NCBI GenBank assembly: GCA_013368375.1
Contig: JAACJP010000019.1
Location: 62,001 to 126,000 of the forward strand
Length of the DNA stretch: 64,000 bases
Direction of reading: 5' to 3'
DNA from: Tricholomella constricta
Lineage: Eukaryota > Basidiomycota > Agaricomycetes > Agaricales > Lyophyllaceae
The notes beneath the pieces were generated by a model. That model was not told the origin of the DNA and did not search any database. It worked only from the letters and a program-made list of their open reading frames with translations. A program made the translations under genes and the position numbers. Below are positions 12,538 to 23,639 of this stretch, piece after piece; the first letter of the stretch is position 1; each line of letters starts with the position of its first letter.

Positions 12538-13131
12538 CCCACAAAGAAGAGAAAGAAAAAGAAAGCTGATGCCTGCTGTTCTGCTAATTTTATTCGACGC
12601 TCCTTTGACCTGCACAGCTATCCAATCACACCGGCCCTCATCTATCATATACGATATAATTCCCAGGACCCCCAAGTACACGTGTATATGTAATCCTCAC
12701 TTAGATAGATAGCCTTTCCTCGTACTTATCACAATCTGATTGTCTTGCCGGATCACAGGCGCCGACGCCAACAGTCTCTTTTCACGGTTCTTGACGCCCA
12801 TCAAGTCGGGCGAGCGTGCTCTTCGAGCATCGGCTCTAGTTGTATAAAACTTTTAAAGGTGTAAAAAAAATTATTGACGAGCGAGTTGATGGACATTTGA
12901 TCCTGGGCAGCGAACGGCGTTTGATCGGCGATGGGTGTTGGACGAGAGCAGCAGGTACAAGTACATCAGGCGGTGCGCACCTGCACCATCAGAATACGTA
13001 AACAACATATACATAATCAGAATTTACACTTCACGAAAAGAATGCCCAATACGACATAAGGACGCCCTCAACAGATCTAACAGCACATCCAGATATCATC
13101 GGCGGCCCTCACTACTGTGACGGGATCCAGG
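12538..13131. other. Intergenic, convergent 3' ends
   Basis: The MFS transporter and the secreted-protein gene converge here. The sequence is AT-rich with short TA runs near 12,650 and 12,835; nothing else was recognised. Confidence 0.6.
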
Positions 13132-13498
13132 TCAGCGTTGAACGATGATGGCACAGCACCACAGCAGGGAATTGATACTGACGACAGCAGATGTGTGTTT
13201 CGCGGTCGTTGTCGATCTCACAGTAACCGTGGGTGAAGGCGGAAGGGTCGTGGTGGCGGTTGGGGTCGGCGTGTATGTGATCACTGTGGTGGAAGTCGAA
13301 TCGCCATACGTGAACGTGATGCAAGTCGTTGTTCCAGCGTCAGTACCGCTGTTCGTCTACAGTTCATCAACTACGCTCAGCTACCATCCAAAGAAGCGAG
13401 ACCGGAAGGATCCAACGTACCGTGTAGAATTGGGGACGAGCATTGACGCCGCTGATTGTGACCATCATGAGGAAGGCGGATACGGCTGTGAGCTTCAT
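13132..13498 (-). CDS. Small secreted Thr-rich protein, 100 aa
   Basis: Two minus-strand exons, 13421-13498 and 13132-13356, joined by a 64-nt GT-AG intron (donor GTACGT, acceptor CTGTAG), give exactly 101 codons. The protein opens with a clear signal peptide, MKLTAVSAFLMMVTISGVNA, with an A-x-A-like cleavage region before RPQFYT. The mature part is rich in Thr/Ser/Pro (TFTYGDSTSTTVITYTPTPT), typical of O-mannosylated wall or secreted proteins, and ends with a short hydrophobic run, NSLLWCCAIIVQR, that could act as a GPI-type tail but lacks a long enough span to be sure. No family is recognised. Both exons are short. Confidence 0.6.
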
Positions 13499-14936
13499 CT
13501 TCGTTGAGCAGTTTCTTCTTCTGAGGAAATCGAAGTTATATCATGTCCTTTTTGAGTGGTTGCAACCAGCCAACCAGAATCCGCGGTCACTCGGCGCGTT
13601 TACTTCACCGTGTCGCGTGAGCGTTGGCAGATAATCGGAGCAGGGCACATTCCTTGGAAGCCAATTATCGCCCGAGGCGGCGAAGATTGTCCGTCGACGG
13701 CGAGATGCCGCACTGGTCCCAATCCTAAGAGGAGGATCGATTACAGTGCTATGAGTCAGCTACTAAGATATAGATATGCCGCTCGAGACAGCACCAGATC
13801 CGAAGTTTCCAGACGAAGGATAAGAATGTGTAGTAGATGGACGTTTAATGTTCATCGAAGAGGAGCCATTTGGAAAGTTCTGCCCCAACTCCTTCGGTCC
13901 GATGCCAAGCCACATGATATCAATTGAAGAGCTGGAGAGTTACGTATCCAGCGGCCATTATGAGGTGGACAAATGGGTGTGCAGCTAGATTCGGCGCGAA
14001 GAGTCCAAGTCGGGTCCAAGCCCCGTTACAGGAAGCAGCTCTGTTCAGCCCCAGATTAAAGTTTTGTGGCGCGTCGAACATCTGCGCCTTGTGGTGATAT
14101 GCACAGCGTGGAGTATATCTTGACCATGAGTCGTCCCTAGAACCGGAACAGGCATCCACCCCGTCGGCCTGCACTAGAGACTGCATGAGGGCCATCAAAG
14201 AAGACAAAACCAACATTACTCAGTCTTTGAACCATTTCTCGTGGACTATTATCAAATGCTAACTCGGAAAAAAGCAAAATTGACGATGCCCTACACAGAA
14301 GCAGGCAGACAACGTCACCGCCACAAGCATACCCGCCCTCTTGAGTGGATTTCATCCTAGGTATCGCGCAGCAAGAGACGGAGAAGGCGGAGGCCGGATG
14401 ACGGGGCGACTATCCGCATCATCGCACCCGAAAGGCTTGGCTGATGCCAAACTCGACGGTAAACGATCTCGTGAGGGGCCAAGGAACGCTGATACTGACA
14501 CTGTATACGCATGTGCGAAGCCCTCGAGAGAATGCCCGAGGCGAGTCCATTACACTCCTCATTAGAGGTTGCCACCCATGAGTCAGACTCAGCCTTTAAA
14601 AACTAAAAGATTGAAGCGAACGTCACTCACACGGGTCATGATGACTGTCGTGCTTGGTAGCTGGCAGTAGACGACTCCAATTCATATAACAGATTCGTGG
14701 CGATCCCTGGAACAGCTCAGATAACATGCGCCATATAGAATTGAGGCAGGCCGCTGGTGCGCCTGATCGACGCCAGGCAGACACAGTGCATGTCTCATCT
14801 TCCTAAGGTCGAGCGGCACTTCTGAGGAATGGGAAATGGCCCGCCCTTATAAGTCGACGCAGAGAGCCAAACACTGTGTTAGCAGTAAATTGCTGTATCT
14901 CGTGAGCACGGGAAATAAATCGGATATAGACAGTTC
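13499..14936. other. Intergenic, no gene recognised
   Basis: Only short frames without motifs are present on both strands. The right end is the target site of the transposon that follows. Confidence 0.55.
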
Positions 14937-14944
14937 ACTTCGGT
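14937..14944. repeat. Left 8-bp target-site duplication of transposon
   Basis: ACTTCGGT lies immediately outside the left inverted repeat; the same eight bases lie immediately outside the right inverted repeat at 20851-20858. Confidence 0.9.
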
Positions 14945-17900
14945 CAAGGGGGCACCGGCCCGAGAATCCCGGACGTGGCCCGCGTTAGTTAGTCGAGCCG
15001 CAGGCCGCGAAAAAAATAAATTACAGCCCTCTATTTTGCCGAAAATTTGTCCTCCCGAGAACAATTTGGACTCGGAGCAAGGATATAAATTATTAGCTAC
15101 ATGAATTTAACCTAGATAACCGTGGATAATGGTTAATCATTTTTGAAACTACTAAATTTGGGGTAACTCAACGCTCAACATCCTCACCGACACTGCATGA
15201 CCTCATTGCTGAAATGTCTTCTCTAAAGCAGGTGAGAGTTAATCAATATATCAGAAAGAAGAACTTCGACTAACGAGAGCCCCGGGGAATCTCCAGCCAG
15301 TCCTTGATGCAGCGGGATATGCTGAATGTCCAGATTGCGAAGCCCGCATACACTGCGGCGCGGTTGGGCTTGCCAATCTCGAAAAACGACACCGCGGAAA
15401 GAAAATCTGCCTGGAAACAAAGGCCAAACGGGATAAGAATGCAAGAACAGCAAAAAATGGATCCCTCCTTAACTTTTTCAACCGGCCAAAACCAACCTCG
15501 GTCCCTTCGACAATATCCACGGCGCAGCCAGTTCAGAGTCTTGCATGGCCTCCAGAGAAGGCGCCTCAATCGAAATCAGTCACAGTCATATCAGGAGATG
15601 GAAACCCACCAATGTCTACCATAATGCGATCAAGACGCAGCCCGTTCCTTGAAAACCTCGACTATCTCGCAAAAAACCTACCATCGACGATTCCCGAGGC
15701 CTCCGACAGTGATAAACTTGCCGAATTTGGAGGAGAGCCTGCAGAATTCGATGACCTGAGGGTTAGTGGTGATGATTTGTGGGAAGGCGAGATCAATCTG
15801 CGCTTGAAAAGGGTGCTGGGATGGGGAACCGAGGGGAATGTGGAGGACCTGATTCGACGGGGAAGGAAAGGGGTGGAAGGATTGGCCATTTATGTGAGAT
15901 ACTGTGTCGAGGAAAGGGGGGTGAATGAGAGCTTATTCGAGGGAAAGTTGTCGCGCTTGGTGTTGGCGCTCGAGAAAATGTGCGTCCTACAAGATAAGCC
16001 TTTTTTGCGAGAGATAAAACTCAACTTGGACAGTGCCAAACCTCGTGAAGCTGGAACAGAGAACGCTAGCTCTGAACCTGCACGAACACCACAAACCCTC
16101 AGCCTGACACCCGTCATCGACCTCACGACCATAGCTGAACCCAGTTTGTTTGAGTTCCCGAACACGCTGGGACCGACGAATGCATTAGCGAACCTGTGCA
16201 AAGGATACACGCTCACCTTCCCAAGTGGAAGATCCCCACATACCTCATATCCATTCGGCCTACATGAAACACTGCTCCTTCCCTGGGATCACTTGGTGAG
16301 GGGTAGCGTGATGACGTTGTTTTCTCAGACCTGCATTAGATTGGTTCCAGAACCTGGGAATTCATGCAGACCATGTCAGCTCCTACGTGGAAACAAAACA
16401 TTGGAGGGGATACTTATGCGAATCGAGGACGGCATTCACGAAAGCACAGGATATGCATATTATGGAGTTTCTGCCCTGTCCGAGTCTCTCCGTCACCGAA
16501 CCCAGCAACTCCGCATCTCCGAGTTGCGAGGATTAAACCAGGCGAAGAAAATCCTTGCGAAGGCGACTGTGTTGTCCGACCAAAAGAGATTGTTGATTGC
16601 CATTGCGAGCGGAAAGGTGAATCGAGTCGATCGCCTCCTTAGCATTGGGCTTCGTCAGAAGAAGGGCACCCGAGGGCTTCTTGCATCATATGTTGCCGCT
16701 GCAGAGGGTCACTACCACCCGAAAAGCTTCACGGAGGAGGAGGATATGAAAGCGTTGCTCCTATGGAAGCTGGGGGGCAATCGGATTGCTCAGATCAACC
16801 ATCGCGCAAGTGGGGCACCAAGCATCTCATACCTGAGAACCCGGTCAACTGTCCCTCCAATCGTTCCTTCACACCAAGCCCCAACAGTCCAGGAAGTCGA
16901 GGCGAACGTGGATGCGACACTTCACAGCGTGCTTGATGTGGTTCATAGCCAGATAAAGTCACCGTCGAAGGTCCTTCACGCGGTTCTGATGTTTGATGAG
17001 ATTGCGACCGAGAAGCGTATCCGTTGGGACCCGAAAACGAACTATTTCCTTGGGGTATGTAGGCAGCATGCGAGCAAAACTTCAATGGAGTTTGTGAATG
17101 AAGGGGACATGGAGGAATTGTTTCGGTGTCTTGACGATGGGAGTGTTCATTACGCAGCAGAGGTGAGAAAGGTTCCGCGGAGTTTTGCATCCGTGAGCGC
17201 TGATCGGAGTCTATTTTTAGGCCACTGTCAGCGCTTTGGGTATTTTGTGCAAGGACAATCGCATATACCCAGGTCGTGCTGTCCTGGTATCTGGGGATTG
17301 CAAACGAGAAACTGGAGAACAACATTCCAGAGTTATTCAAACAGTTCTTGATGGTGTGAATAATCTCAAGGACACGACAAAACTTCGAGTCGTCTCGATT
17401 GCCTCCGACGGGGAAAGTCGTCGAGGTGCTGCATTTATTGCACTCACTTTCAAACAGAAGTTATCCCCAGGCTCGCCCATATATCCCCTTCTTCGACCTC
17501 TCACATTTATGAATCTCCACGTCGGCGACGATGATTTGACATGCGACAAGGATTGGAAACATGTCTTCAAACGGTTCCGGAATCTTCTCCTTCGCCACCG
17601 AGGGGTTACCGTTCATGGATTCCGCATCACGCCTGGCATTCTCAAAGACCATTTCAAGTCCAGTGGATTATCAGCAGATCATCTTCGATCGCTGTTCAAC
17701 CCAAATGATCAACAAGACGTCAAATTGGCTTTCGACATGTTGAAGGACATCTGGACTCTTCCTCGCATTTCCACTAGCCCTCATCCTGGATTTCAAAAGG
17801 CCCGTGAGGCCGTTTGGATACTGGGAAAGCTTCTATACCACATGGTTTTCCCTTACCTGTGCGTCGACCTCTCACTTTCGGAGCAAATCGAGCATCTCAG

Positions 17901-20850
17901 TGCCGCCGCTCATCTCGCCCTCGCACTCTATAAGTCAGCGGGAAAAGACTTTATCCCGACAAATCTTTACATTGACCTTATGATCATGATAAAGAATGTA
18001 TTGTTCTGTGTGGCAAAGGCGAAAATCGACGACCCTGGTGGGGAGTTATGGATAATCCTCCTTGCGACGGACCGCCTGGAGGAGTTGTTCGGGATACTAC
18101 GCACGATGGTCGGAAACGATGCGAACTTGGATATCCTGCAGCTCGTTTGTCGCCTTGCTGGAACGACGGAGGTTTCGAATATACTTGCCAAATATCCTCA
18201 CTGGGATCGTGCTCCTCGGCGCCTCAAGCTTCCAGCACTATCACGGGAATCGAAAGAAATTCCCGACAGCGCCGACCATATCAAACCTGCATCCTGGAAA
18301 GGGAACGTCAAGGTTAGGGACGTCTCACTCCAAACCTCATGGAATCGGGGAAGGCGTCTTGTTGAAGACGAGTGCGGCTTTGTCAAACCCATCCTCACCG
18401 AATTGGAAGGAACACCGAACATTGATCTCCTTGCACCATTTGGAGTACTCCTGTTTGATGTCCCTCTCGCAGAAGATGACATCGATGAGAGTCTGGAGTA
18501 CCCCATTCTACAAAGCACCACTTCCTCTCTACCGACAAACACCAATTCCAACCAAAATAGCTCTATTGATGAATCGGAGGCCCGGGTCGAGGTCGAGGAT
18601 GGTTTGGACGAGCTTGTCGCCTCGGAAAATGTGGCAGAACTTGATCCGCCGGGTAGGAATGCATTCAGCAGCAAGATTGTGATTGACGGTATCGAGATGG
18701 CTAAATCTCGCGCTCTGGCACGATACAGCAAGTTCCGAAAGTACACGAGCTCCACAGATCGCTTAAGACGGGTCCAAGCTGTCGAGCGATATGTTAAAAA
18801 CAAAACTCTTGACGCACATATCGAATCCCGAACCGACGAAACTGAAGTTCTTGTTATCTCGGACCCCATCACCACCCTCCTTCATTCTGAAAACCGGTTC
18901 TGGATATGCGTTGGCGAGGTGAATGAGATTAAAATTGATGGTAATTTTGTCGATTCCGTCCCAGTCGAAATGCTGGAGGAAGAGACTGTTATGATTTCGT
19001 ATCAAATGCTAGGTCTACGTCCCGCTACATCAGATGATGATCCTACTCAAAAGCAGGACTGGAGGACGTACACAGTCAAGGAGCGCTCGTTTACGGTCCA
19101 CGGGCGCCTCGTTCAGGTCGTAAATCCATCGCTCTCGACGACTCATACGAACATCCCTTTCTACTTGTTCCAGAGTTCAGTTCTGGTTGCATTAACAGCG
19201 AGTATCTTTCAAGGTTTAACGACCGCTCACCTCAAGACGGTACCAAAGATTACTCCCAGTCAAGAATATCCCTATCGTGAGGCATCAGGTGAGTGAACTT
19301 GAATATTGTCGAATAATGGTGCTTACGGCGGACCACGATTGATCAGGCAGGGCATGCTTCGTCAGTGAAAGTCAGCATCGAGTTGAAGATCATGGAACCT
19401 CGAGTTGTCCACGGTGCTCTCCAGCGGTAACCCTTGATCTTTCACAAGGACAACGAGTACTCGAGCATATTGGTGCTCATATTCTCTATGACCCTGGCGT
19501 GACGCAATCGGCCGAACTCTGTGGTTTGTGCCTCCGACCACGGCCATTCTGCGAATTCTTTTTGACCAGAGGAAAGGGCGCCAATCGTAGTCTGAAAATC
19601 AATCCGACGCTATCTCGGGGATGCTTAATGAAGGTGAAGTACTCTTACAGTGTTGCAGCCGAGTCATCTCCCTCTTCCCCATGTTCGAATGTCCCCATCG
19701 CCTGCCCTTTGTGCTCGAGTACCGCCCCTGCCATCTGGAAGTACTTCATGAAAGCCCACTTCGAGGAAAACCACAAATCCGCACCAATTTCGAAATATGA
19801 GGACCTTTGGAAACTCACGGACTTCGAGATGACTGAAATGACGAAGATCTGGGCAAAACGAAAGCACGTCGTGGTCAAACGTACCAAGAAGTCGAAGATT
19901 CCTCCTTTAGTGGTCTCCGAGAGCCATCGCGCCCATATACCTGTCAGGTATTTATCGTATATTTTGTTTTGAAAGCAGGAATCAATTTCTTACCGCTACT
20001 TTTTTTTTGCAGTCACGCCGAGTCATCCATTCTTGAATCTGAGGAGGAGTCCGAGTCCGAGTCCGAGTCCGAGTCCGAGTCCGAGGGAACTCCCAGCGAT
20101 GTCCCAGGGAACGAGGAAAGTGCCCGCGCAGAGGGAGTAGACGAAGGAGGGGAAGAATTGAGAACGAGCCCCACTTGCAACACCGAAGGCGTCTTGCCGA
20201 TGTCCGGGGATGTTGACATGATGGAAGCACCAGCAGCTGACCACGCAGTTATTTTTAACAGCGCCGAACATCAGAAAGACGACAGCGTGAGCCTTTCTTC
20301 TTGTTAAATTTTGAGTTCGTACTGATACAGGTATACAGGATAACAATGGCGCACCCGATCTCCATGAATCTGCAGGTGTTGTCACCAGTGTACCACCCAT
20401 TGTAGAAGTCGAGCGGATGAGCCCAGCTTGTGAGGAGGCCATCGAGACGTCTGGACGTGGTAGGCGTAAGAGAGTCCTGCGTGATATCGGCCCCCTCAAT
20501 GGATGCATGTGCGGAAAGGTGGTGAATCCGGACGGTGTCGACTCAATCGAGTGTAGGCAAGCTGGATGTGAAACAAGATGGGTATGTTAATATTTTACTG
20601 GATAATAATAACATTGAGTTACATGATTACAGTTCCATCTTCCATGTGTATTCCTCACACAGGCTCCAACGAAGTGGGTTTGCGAGGTTTGCGACGCGTC
20701 TGGGCAAGGGCGGGCAAAGCGCCCGCGGAAGTGATGTCATATTACTATATTGGGAATTGTGCCTGATTACGTAGTTAGTTAGTCCACTTGAAGTGGACTT
20801 AACAAAAAAATCGACCCCGTATATTTTTTTTCAATGCCGGTGCCCCCTTG
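14945..20850 (+). mobile_element. Complete 5.9-kb DNA transposon with 15-bp TIRs and 8-bp TSD
   Basis: The ends are CAAGGGGGCACCGGC at 14945-14959 and its exact reverse complement at 20836-20850, flanked by ACTTCGGT on both sides. The element carries one long intron-containing gene. A GTTAGTTAGTC motif occurs near each end in direct orientation (14984-14994 and 20774-20784), and a palindrome GTCCACTTGAAGTGGAC lies at about 20782-20798. An 8-bp TSD is known for P, hAT and some KDZ elements. The CA..G terminus fits P or hAT. The protein lacks a hAT dimerisation domain and the KDZ signature, so P-like is the best guess. Perfect TIRs and TSD, plus an intact frame, suggest a recent insertion. Confidence 0.88.
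15214..20734 (+). CDS. P-like DDE transposase with N-terminal zinc finger and C-terminal PHD finger, 1,723 aa
   Basis: Exons 15214-15231, 15297-17162, 17221-19288, 19347-19947, 20013-20286, 20339-20581 and 20633-20734 sum to exactly 1,724 codons. The first intron (65 nt) has a GTGAGA donor, CTAAC branch site and CAG acceptor. Domains in order: a CX2C..HX5C finger (ECPDCEARIHC, then HRGKKIC) near residues 15-45, a helical region, a first catalytic-type Asp in LMFDEIATEKRIRWD, a second in VVSIASDGESRRG, the insert-like LHVGDDDLTCDKDWKHVFK, and ATDRLEELFGILRTMVGNDAN, which resembles the D-H-L-E-x-F-F region of P/THAP9 transposases. Two further Cys clusters follow, then a Glu/Ser repeat (20041-20084) and a PHD finger (CMCGK, ECRQAGC, FHLPC, CEVC). 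It presumably cuts and pastes the element in the nucleus; the PHD finger suggests histone-tail targeting (inference). Confidence 0.75.
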
Positions 20851-20858
20851 ACTTCGGT
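20851..20858. repeat. Right 8-bp target-site duplication of transposon
   Basis: ACTTCGGT, identical to the bases at 14937-14944. Confidence 0.9.
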
Positions 20859-21415
20859 AACACTAATGTTTCAAAGTGGCGAGAATTATCCGCCACGAGT
20901 GAGTGTACTACGGGGGTCGTCTTTGGAATACTAAACACGCCAAACAACATATCTTCGAGGATTGAATATGACGCACACGGGACTGTAGTTCAATGCTCAA
21001 TTGGCGCCAAACAGGATAGCCGTGGAATCCAAACTTGAATTGGTTGGTCAATCCCATCAACCTATTTATTGAGAGTGGGGTCGAAAAGAAAGGGAAGCTC
21101 ATGCTCATTGATAGACACCCATACAAACCCAAGATGCTCTTATCATTTTTCAAAGTGTACCTTCCATGGCTCAGGGAATCTGGCAGCTTGCATGTGTAGA
21201 TTTGGGAAGGATACTTGAAGGATCGTTGTGCTTTCCGGTGCAAATTTTCTGGTGAAAACAAATCTATCTATTCTTGCCCTTGGTGTCCATTTTTCATGTC
21301 CTCATCTTCGCGTCGGCCTTCCCCTAAGAACGTAAATACAAATCCTTCATTACTGTGACGTGAACACAATCCTTAGACCACCTTGACTTTATGGGAAACT
21401 GTAGTTTATTCACCT
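20859..21415. other. Start of duplicated block A, non-coding
   Basis: From about 21,130 the sequence is recognisably similar to 51,220-51,470 (shared GCATGTGTAGATTTGG-type stretch, ATTACTGTGACGTGAACA and AGACCACC). This marks the left edge of the block shared with copy C. No gene is seen. Confidence 0.55.
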
Positions 21416-22914
21416 TCAAGTACTATCATTTTCTGTAATCTGACCGATGTCTGTGCTCGTGGCCGAAACCTTTCCAGAAGGGCCTCCAGCCTCCTTCGGA
21501 ACGCATGCAGCGGCAGGTGATACGTCCGTTTTGCCGTCAAGGGGGTTCATCGCAACTGATAGATGCCCGGAGGATGCAGGGCGCGCAGGCGAAATTTCGA
21601 TATCCTGTACAGTTTGAATCCCAATATGAGAACCGAATCCAAATGTTTCCACGGTGGAGCGTTGTAAGTTGACAAGCACAATGACAATGGAAGGATACAT
21701 TGCCTGTGGAAAGCCTTCAGCTGATCTAGAACGAGATGCGAGGCAGAAATACTGAGCACGCACAGTTACAACATTCAGACAACTCAGAAAAATCTCTGAG
21801 GTCAGCAAAGTAGACGATTCCGGAGGTTGAGGAACAAACTGTAGCACTACCGATGTAATCTGGGCCATTTTTGTCAGAGATGGGTGGAGGTGGCCAGACG
21901 TAATAATTGTACCTGGAGAGCGCAAAAAGCCAACCCTGTATCAACAAGCACGATCAGGATTTTCTGAGCAGGGGAGGTGGAGTTCTGCTTGATTCCCATC
22001 CGTCTAAGAAATTGGAGATGGCCCCTGCTGACGTTAAGCCAATGCATAGAGATCATAGGGAAAGCTATCCACACACCACAATTTATAAAAAATTAAACTT
22101 GTGGCTACGACATTTGTTGCCAGCGAAAGCGTTAGGGATGCCCCGAACATATCATCCATAGCTGAATTTAGCATGGGATTTTGGTAACTCTTGAAGTTAA
22201 GTACGATAAATGCGACGGTCACTCCTGTAAAGGTCAGATGAAAAAAATAGACTCGACTTTTAGAACCCTTCGAGGCCTCGACGCACCAATGGTACCAAGC
22301 AGGAGAGCACATGGAATGAGCATAATCCATTGCTTGTCCGGATACAGCACCCAGGCTCTCCATATCACAACACCATCACTCAAAATTGGCTAAAAAGTGT
22401 CAATATCAGGTCCAATGGTACACTCTCAACCTGGAAACATACGCACCAGCACCATCGGCGTCACGGTTATAACGATGTTGAATAAGGTAATTGTTTTGTC
22501 CACCCTTGCGACTATTGACTTGTTGACCATCCCAGCAGAATCAACCAGGAGTCCTTTGGCGCCAATCATATTGATTAAGATAAAGAAGATGCAGTCCACA
22601 GAACAGGCGACGAAGGCTATTGAAGTCACCCCCAACATTGCCTGGGTGGCTCGGGATGCAAAGCCGCGTTGTCTGCAAAATAGATAAAATAAAGGGTTCA
22701 TGCGTCAAAATGCAGGTACCTACAGTAACGTAGACGTAGTGAAGGAAAACATCATAATAAACATTCCTATACAGCCCCACATGAGAATAAATGTGGATGG
22801 TTGAGAAAAGAGGTTTGGCATACCGTAAAGCAGAACAAACGAATTGAGGACAGCGAAATTTTCCAGCATCGCGACACCGACGTGCTGGAGAATGACACGT
22901 TCATCGGGCGACAT
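21416..22914 (-). CDS. Agaricomycete multi-pass (7TM-type) membrane protein, copy A
   Basis: Starts MSPDERVILQHVGVAML. Minus-strand exons encode about seven hydrophobic segments: FAVLNSFVLLYGMPNLFSQ, TFILMWGCIGMFIMMFSF, MLGVTSIAFVACSVDCIFF, a span with TPMVLV, ILSDGVVIWRAWVLYP with the adjacent WIMLIPCALLLG, TLSLATNVVATSLIFYKLW, and ILIVLVDTGLAFCALQ. A soluble Ser/Ala/Pro-rich tail follows, ending ENDST. The SDGVVIWRAWVLYP and LSLATN..ATSLI.YKLW motifs are typical of a large agaricomycete family of putative seven-span receptors or transport proteins with no assigned function. It is one of three paralogues here (29.4-30.9 kb and 51.5-53.0 kb). A damaged segment near 22.25 kb, where two frames share the conserved WRAWVLYP region, means it may be a pseudogene. 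Confidence 0.6.
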
Positions 22915-23639
22915 TATACGAAGAACGGTAGAGAAACAACTCCATTCCGCATTTTAAACTTGGTGTATATAAGCGAAACTTGAAGCTGTGTGAGTTTCAA
23001 GGAGCGTGCGACATGCGATGATGAGTTGGATCGAATTGTCTGTAACGACTGCGTTCACCAATGAAAGTTGGCGATTTTAAGAATGGAAGCCACAACACAA
23101 ATCAGTGAAATATCACTCTCGTATACTTAGAACCAAATCTTCAGGTGTCCTCGAAGATCGCTTGCAGATCTGATGGATGGATGGATGGATGGTTGCCCAT
23201 TGTCGGTTTCATGGCACTCGCACCTCACATCTCATCACACTGCCATCTCATCACACTGACATCTCATCACACTGACATCTCCTACTTTAAATACATAGAG
23301 CTCATTCCATTTGACGGGGCGCACAGATATCAGAGCTGGAATAATAATTGACGAGCGCGTACTTGGCCTCTTCGATCCCGCGTGCAAGGAAAAGGCAGAC
23401 GTCGACGAACGCACGATAATAGTACACGCTGCGTAGGGGAGACATCCCCACCCCCACTTCCTGTACCACGCATCCACTCGTCAGGCTCCGACCACTAACA
23501 CAGCAGGCGCAATACCATCATGCAGCGCCGGTGTCCGACCACGTCCCAATGTGCAGGACTTCGATTTCCAGGACCCTCTGATGTGTTTCGGGGTCGGTCT
23601 GCAGCCACGTAACGCGTCAGTATGAGTGTACATCATCAC
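22915..23639. other. Spacer between membrane-protein and F-box copies
   Basis: Contains a TATA-like GTATATAAGC on the minus strand near 22,965-22,975, conserved in copies B and C, so it probably belongs to the 7TM promoter. A TGGA microsatellite at 23,171-23,192 and repeats of CACTGACATCTCATCA near 23,240-23,280 are also present. Nothing coding is seen. Confidence 0.55.

Noticed and set aside
15240..15262. 23-nt intron between the first ATG and the finger domain of the P-like transposase
   Set aside because: A 65-nt intron with proper branch site and acceptor (15232-15296) gives a better model and keeps the frame.
16290..16330. Intron-like GTGAGG..TTTCTCAG of 33 nt in the P-like transposase
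   Set aside because: Too short for an intron of this group and the frame reads through it without a stop, so it was kept as exon.
14945..20850. Assignment of the transposon to hAT because of the 8-bp TSD and CA..G ends
   Set aside because: The C-terminal hAT dimerisation region is absent and the core motifs look more P/THAP9-like; left as P-like with doubt.
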